NCBI GenBank assembly: GCA_032718475.1
Contig: JAUCBJ010006073.1
Coordinates: 1 to 22,059, forward strand
Direction: 5' to 3'
Source: Nemertoderma westbladi
Lineage: Eukaryota > Xenacoelomorpha > Nemertodermatida > Nemertodermatidae
Length of the DNA: 22,059 bases
Both the position numbers and the translations under genes were made by a program. Below the pieces are notes generated by a model, which was given only the letters and a program-made list of their open reading frames with translations, was not told the origin of the DNA and searched no databases. Below are positions 19,570 through 22,059 of this stretch, in pieces (the first letter of the stretch is position 1; each line of letters starts with the position of its first letter).

Positions 19570-20752
19570 CCCACTATGGATTACATTAATTGAAGAATTA
19601 TCAAAAAAGAATGACAGGCATCTGGCTGTTATCTTTGTGGATTTCTTCAAGGCCTTTGATTCAGTCTCTCGCTCACGTATGTTCAGCATACTTTCATTAT
19701 ATGGGATTCCTGATGAAATTATTGCAGCAATCAGATCAGTATACGATGGTTCGACAACATTTGTGTCTACTGTTGACGGTGACACAGAACCATTTGAAGT
19801 ATTATGGGGTGTCCTCCAAGGAGACACACTTGCACCATTCTTGTTCATTATTGTGGTTGACTATGTTCTACGCATGTCCTTAGATCATTATAATGATGAT
19901 GGGGTGATGATAACTCCACCTACTGGCTCCAGAAGTCGAGGAAATCCTGCCAAGTACCTAACTGATCTAGACTTTGCTGATGACTTAGGAGTACTCTCAG
20001 AATCATTAGAGGGAGCCCAACGGCTCCTCAGCTCATTAGAACATGCTGCTTCTAGTGTTGGTCTTTTTATTAACTCCAGAAAAACCAAAATTCTGACAGT
20101 TAACTTTGAAAGTCCTCAGCAAGTCTCTGATCGGATGAGCATAAGCTCAAAGGATGGTATGCGTGAGCATGTTGACGACTTCTGTTACCTGGGATCATGG
20201 ATCCGGAAGTCAGGTGAGGACCTTCGAATACGTAAGGGAAAGGCATGGGCAGCCTTGAATAGGCTTTCCAGGATTTGGAAGTCACCGAGAATTAATCGGA
20301 AACTTAAGGTCCGATTATTTAGAGCAGCAGTAGTTCCAGTACTCCTCTACGGGGGTCCATGCTGGGCTCTAACTGCTGAGGACACCAAATCTCTGGATGG
20401 CACATTCACAAGAATGCTACGCCGGGTTCATTGTGTCAAGTACAATGCACACATCTCCAACCAGACACTATATAATATTGGAGGTGTCTCATTGGTTCCC
20501 CCAAGCTTGACACTAGAACAAAATCGCCTCCGCTTTGCAGGACATTGCTTTCGCTGTGAGGACCAGCCAGTGCATAATCTTGTACTTTGGCAGCCTCATG
20601 GAGTGAATAAGCATGATGGACAGCCCATGACTTTCTTGAGACGCATCTTAAAGGACACTGGCCTTAAAGATGCGGATGATCTAGCAAATGTCATGGGTGA
20701 TAGGGAGTTGTGGCGGTGCAATTTTGTTGACAAGCCGGCACAGCATTCTTAA
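19520..20752 (+). CDS. RTE-like reverse transcriptase, N-terminally incomplete
   Basis: The open frame to TAA 20750-20752 has no internal stop (410 codons from 19520), but no ATG is well placed at its start; 19520 is only where the frame opens. Reverse-transcriptase content starts at LIEELSKKND (about 19580). Motif A is VIFVDFFKAFDS, motif B GVLQGDTLAP, motif C DFADDLGVLS and motif D GLFINSRKTKIL. The RTE-type thumb and tail follow: DDFCYLGSWIRKSG, AAVVPVLLYGGPCWAL and AEDTKSLDGTF, then a Cys/His-like GHCFRCEDQPVHN. The fingers region and the endonuclease are missing, so this copy should not be autonomous. In an intact relative the protein copies element RNA at a nicked target. Confidence 0.9.
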   Translation: MWYLPRELTRQKSTPQPPLWITLIEELSKKNDRHLAVIFVDFFKAFDSVSRSRMFSILSLYGIPDEIIAAIRSVYDGSTTFVSTVDGDTEPFEVLWGVLQGDTLAPFLFIIVVDYVLRMSLDHYNDDGVMITPPTGSRSRGNPAKYLTDLDFADDLGVLSESLEGAQRLLSSLEHAASSVGLFINSRKTKILTVNFESPQQVSDRMSISSKDGMREHVDDFCYLGSWIRKSGEDLRIRKGKAWAALNRLSRIWKSPRINRKLKVRLFRAAVVPVLLYGGPCWALTAEDTKSLDGTFTRMLRRVHCVKYNAHISNQTLYNIGGVSLVPPSLTLEQNRLRFAGHCFRCEDQPVHNLVLWQPHGVNKHDGQPMTFLRRILKDTGLKDADDLANVMGDRELWRCNFVDKPAQHS

Positions 20753-20789
20753 AAATGCAGCTGCAATGCAGCATGCCGATCCTAGTAGT

Positions 20790-20802
20790 AGTAGCGGGTT
20801 AG
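20790..20802. repeat. Target-site duplication, right copy (AGTAGCGGGTTAG)
   Basis: It is identical to 19078-19090. It overlaps the end of the TAG tail, so the exact 3' boundary of the element is uncertain by a few bases. Confidence 0.85.
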
Positions 20803-20823
20803 CAGGTTTAACGGTAGCTAGAG

Positions 20824-20876
20824 TTGCGCAGTAGTAAGATCGCTGAATTCAATCAGCGCAAGGTCCAGGTTTCAAC
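20824..20876 (+). repeat. Possible tRNA-derived SINE head (box A/box B remnant)
   Basis: TTGCGCAGTAGT at 20824 resembles a pol III box A (two mismatches) and GGTTTCAAC at 20868 resembles a box B. They are 44 nt apart, as in tRNAs. Between them CGCTGA (20841-20846) and TCAGCG (20853-20858) form a stem at the anticodon-arm position. Box B is poor and no acceptor stem closes, so this is not a functional tRNA. It may be a decayed SINE or chance. Confidence 0.35.
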
Positions 20877-20940
20877 ATTAGGGCAATTAATATCCCATCC
20901 CTTTGTAATATTAAAAATTCGACATTCGCATCATTCATCA

Positions 20941-21957
20941 AACTTCGTATTACGAACTATAAGACCAAATAAAGTCTTAAACTTCGTATTACGAACTTTA
21001 AGACCGAAAATTTGGATTGGGTAAGTTTCTGAATTTAGTAGAGGGAAATTCAAACAGGTGCCATGATGTCACTGTGGAACTGCAGTGCCATGGCCTTGCG
21101 GTACTGTTTTGACTATAGAGTCAGAGATTGATAGATACATACTGTATAAATAATCATGTACATGATAGGTCTAGGCCTACAGTATGTGTGCCGAAATTAA
21201 TTGATTGTACACATCCAACATCACTGAGTCACGAATCAGTTAACATCTACAGTGAAAGCTTACAGCTACAACTCTGCCACTGCTCACTGCACAGAAACAA
21301 GCAGCAAGCACCTTATCTTACATACACGTCAGCAGTGTACAGGTCTAGGCCTATTTAAATTGTATTACTGTACTACTCTCAGTTACTCAGTACAGCAGTA
21401 CATTGTGGAATGTAGTACTTCCAGCTCAAATTCTGGTGACTATTTTTTTGTTCCTAAAGTTCGTAATACGAAGTTTAAGCCCTTTTATTTGGTCTTAAAG
21501 TTCGTAATACGAAGTTTAAGACCTTTTATTTGGTCTTAAAGTTCGTAATACGAAAATTAAGACCTTTTATTTGGTCTTAAAGTTCGTAATACGAAGTTTA
21601 AGACCTTTTATTTGGTCTTAAAGTTCGTAATACGAAGTTTAAGACCTTTTATTTGGTCTTAAAGTTCGTAATACGAACTTTAAGACCTTTTATTTGGTCT
21701 TAAAGTTCGTATTACGAACTTTAAGACCTTTTATGGTCTTAAACTTCGTAATACGAAAATTAAGACCTTTTTATTTGGTCTTAAAGTTCGTAATACGAAC
21801 TTTAAGACCTTTTATGGTCTTAAACTTCGTAATACGAAGTTTAAGACCTTTTATGGTCTTAAACTTCGTAATACGAAAATTAAGACCTTTTATTTGGTCT
21901 TAAAGTTCGTAATACGAAGTTTAAGACCTTTTATTTGGTCTTAAAGTTCGTAATACT
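20941..21957. mobile_element. Foldback-like element with palindromic tandem-repeat ends
   Basis: A two-unit block at 20941-21005 is in the opposite orientation to the array at 21456-21957. The two enclose about 450 bp of unrelated, non-coding DNA. Inverted ends made of tandem subrepeats are the hallmark of foldback elements. No transposase is present, so it would be non-autonomous. No target duplication is visible at the edges. An alternative is a satellite that has spread locally with one inversion. Confidence 0.55.
21456..21957. repeat. 41-bp palindromic tandem array, 13 units
   Basis: The core TTCGTAATACGAA (or its reverse complement) recurs about every 41 bp from about 21460 to 21950, with a few 38-39-bp units that lack TTT in the linker. 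The last unit is truncated at TTCGTAATAC. The arms GGTCTTAAAG and CTTTAAGACC make each unit a hairpin of about 33 nt. The arm sequence varies (GAAGTTTAAG, GAACTTTAAG, GAAAATTAAG). Open frames across it are artefacts of the repeat. Confidence 0.95.
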
Positions 21958-22014
21958 CGTTAATTTTCGTTTCAAGCAAAATATAAAAAAATATTACCTA
22001 AGTGGCCCTTCAGG

Positions 22015-22059
22015 AACCGCCTCCGCTTTCCAGGACATTGCTGAGTGAGGACCAGCCAG
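22015..22059 (+). mobile_element. Fragment of the RTE-like LINE running off the right edge
   Basis: The bases from ACCGCCTCCGCTTTCC through GGACATTGCT to GTGAGGACCAGCCAG match about 20522-20568 of the intact copy, with a small deletion after GACATTGCT. The rest lies outside the window. Confidence 0.8.

Larger units (their letters stand above)
19091..20789 (+). mobile_element. RTE-like LINE insertion with intact ends but missing endonuclease region
   Basis: The insertion is framed by a 13-bp duplication, so both ends are defined. It begins GTCAGGTCAGG and has a structured leader of about 480 bp. It then joins directly to the middle of the reverse transcriptase (LIEELSKKND) and runs to a (TAG)n tail. 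The expected endonuclease and first RT motifs (about 1.5 kb or more) are absent although the 5' leader is present. This is an internal deletion rather than ordinary 5' truncation. The uninterrupted frame and perfect duplication indicate a recent insertion. Four other fragments of the family occur in this window. Confidence 0.88.

Noticed and set aside
19310-19848. Minus-strand open frames over the RTE-like leader and RT
   Set aside because: They are antisense to a clear reverse transcriptase and have no motif.
20824-20876. Functional tRNA gene
   Set aside because: Box B is poor and no acceptor or T-arm stem closes; only a SINE-like remnant is defensible.
21694-21903. Open frame of 69 codons with a repeated peptide (LRPF...NFVIR)
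   Set aside because: It is simply the translation of the 41-bp tandem repeat; the frame stays open only because the units lack stops.
21456-21957. CRISPR-like regular array (about 41-bp period)
   Set aside because: The repeats are contiguous with no unique spacers, each unit is a palindrome, and the surroundings are animal DNA.

Overview
The window looks like nuclear DNA of an animal, most likely an aquatic invertebrate. It carries one three-exon Cys-loop receptor gene with standard GT-AG introns in an AT-rich background that is full of transposable elements. No bacterial operon or phage organisation is visible. The phylum cannot be fixed from the sequence. Short words such as TAGGCCTA and ACCGGTA recur, and I loosely associate the first with echinoderm-like genomes, but that is a weak hint only.

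Layout, left to right. (1) 2-1396, plus strand: a long open frame running in from the left edge, coding for a protein with three consecutive Cys/His knuckles and a very basic tail, interrupted once by an in-frame TGA. (2) 1397-4613: non-coding, with short repeats, a two-copy repeat of about 163 bp and a 23-G tract that forms a perfect hairpin with a following C tract. (3) 4614-4980: an old fragment of an RTE-like LINE. (4) 5741-8432: a P-element-family DNA transposon with a perfect 8-bp target duplication and near-perfect terminal inverted repeats. It encodes a THAP-domain transposase on the minus strand with two in-frame stops and no C-terminal part. (5) 8591-8683: a second, inverted fragment of the same LINE.

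(6) 9768-16903, minus strand: a nicotinic-type (cation-selective, non-alpha) Cys-loop receptor subunit, reconstructed as three exons with matching intron phases (488 residues). Its second intron (about 4.5 kb) is almost entirely filled by (7) 10519-14565, a plus-strand non-LTR retrotransposon with an RRM-like ORF1 and an endonuclease / reverse transcriptase / Cys-rich ORF2. Unusually, it is bracketed by inverted repeats of about 280 bp. (8) 17867-18136: another 3' fragment of the RTE-like LINE with a (TAG)n tail.

(9) 19091-20789: a discrete, apparently recent insertion of that LINE, flanked by a 13-bp target duplication. It keeps its highly structured 5' leader and an uninterrupted reverse-transcriptase frame but lacks the endonuclease and the start of the RT. 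(10) 20824-20876: a possible tRNA-derived SINE remnant. (11) 20941-21957: a foldback-like element whose ends are inverted and built of a 41-bp palindromic tandem repeat. (12) 22015-22059: one more fragment of the RTE-like LINE at the right edge.

Only the receptor is a clear host gene. The rest is a layered record of at least four kinds of mobile element. The observations most worth checking are the inverted-repeat-bracketed LINE in the receptor intron, the covarying hairpins in the leader of the RTE-like insertion, and the foldback-like palindromic array.
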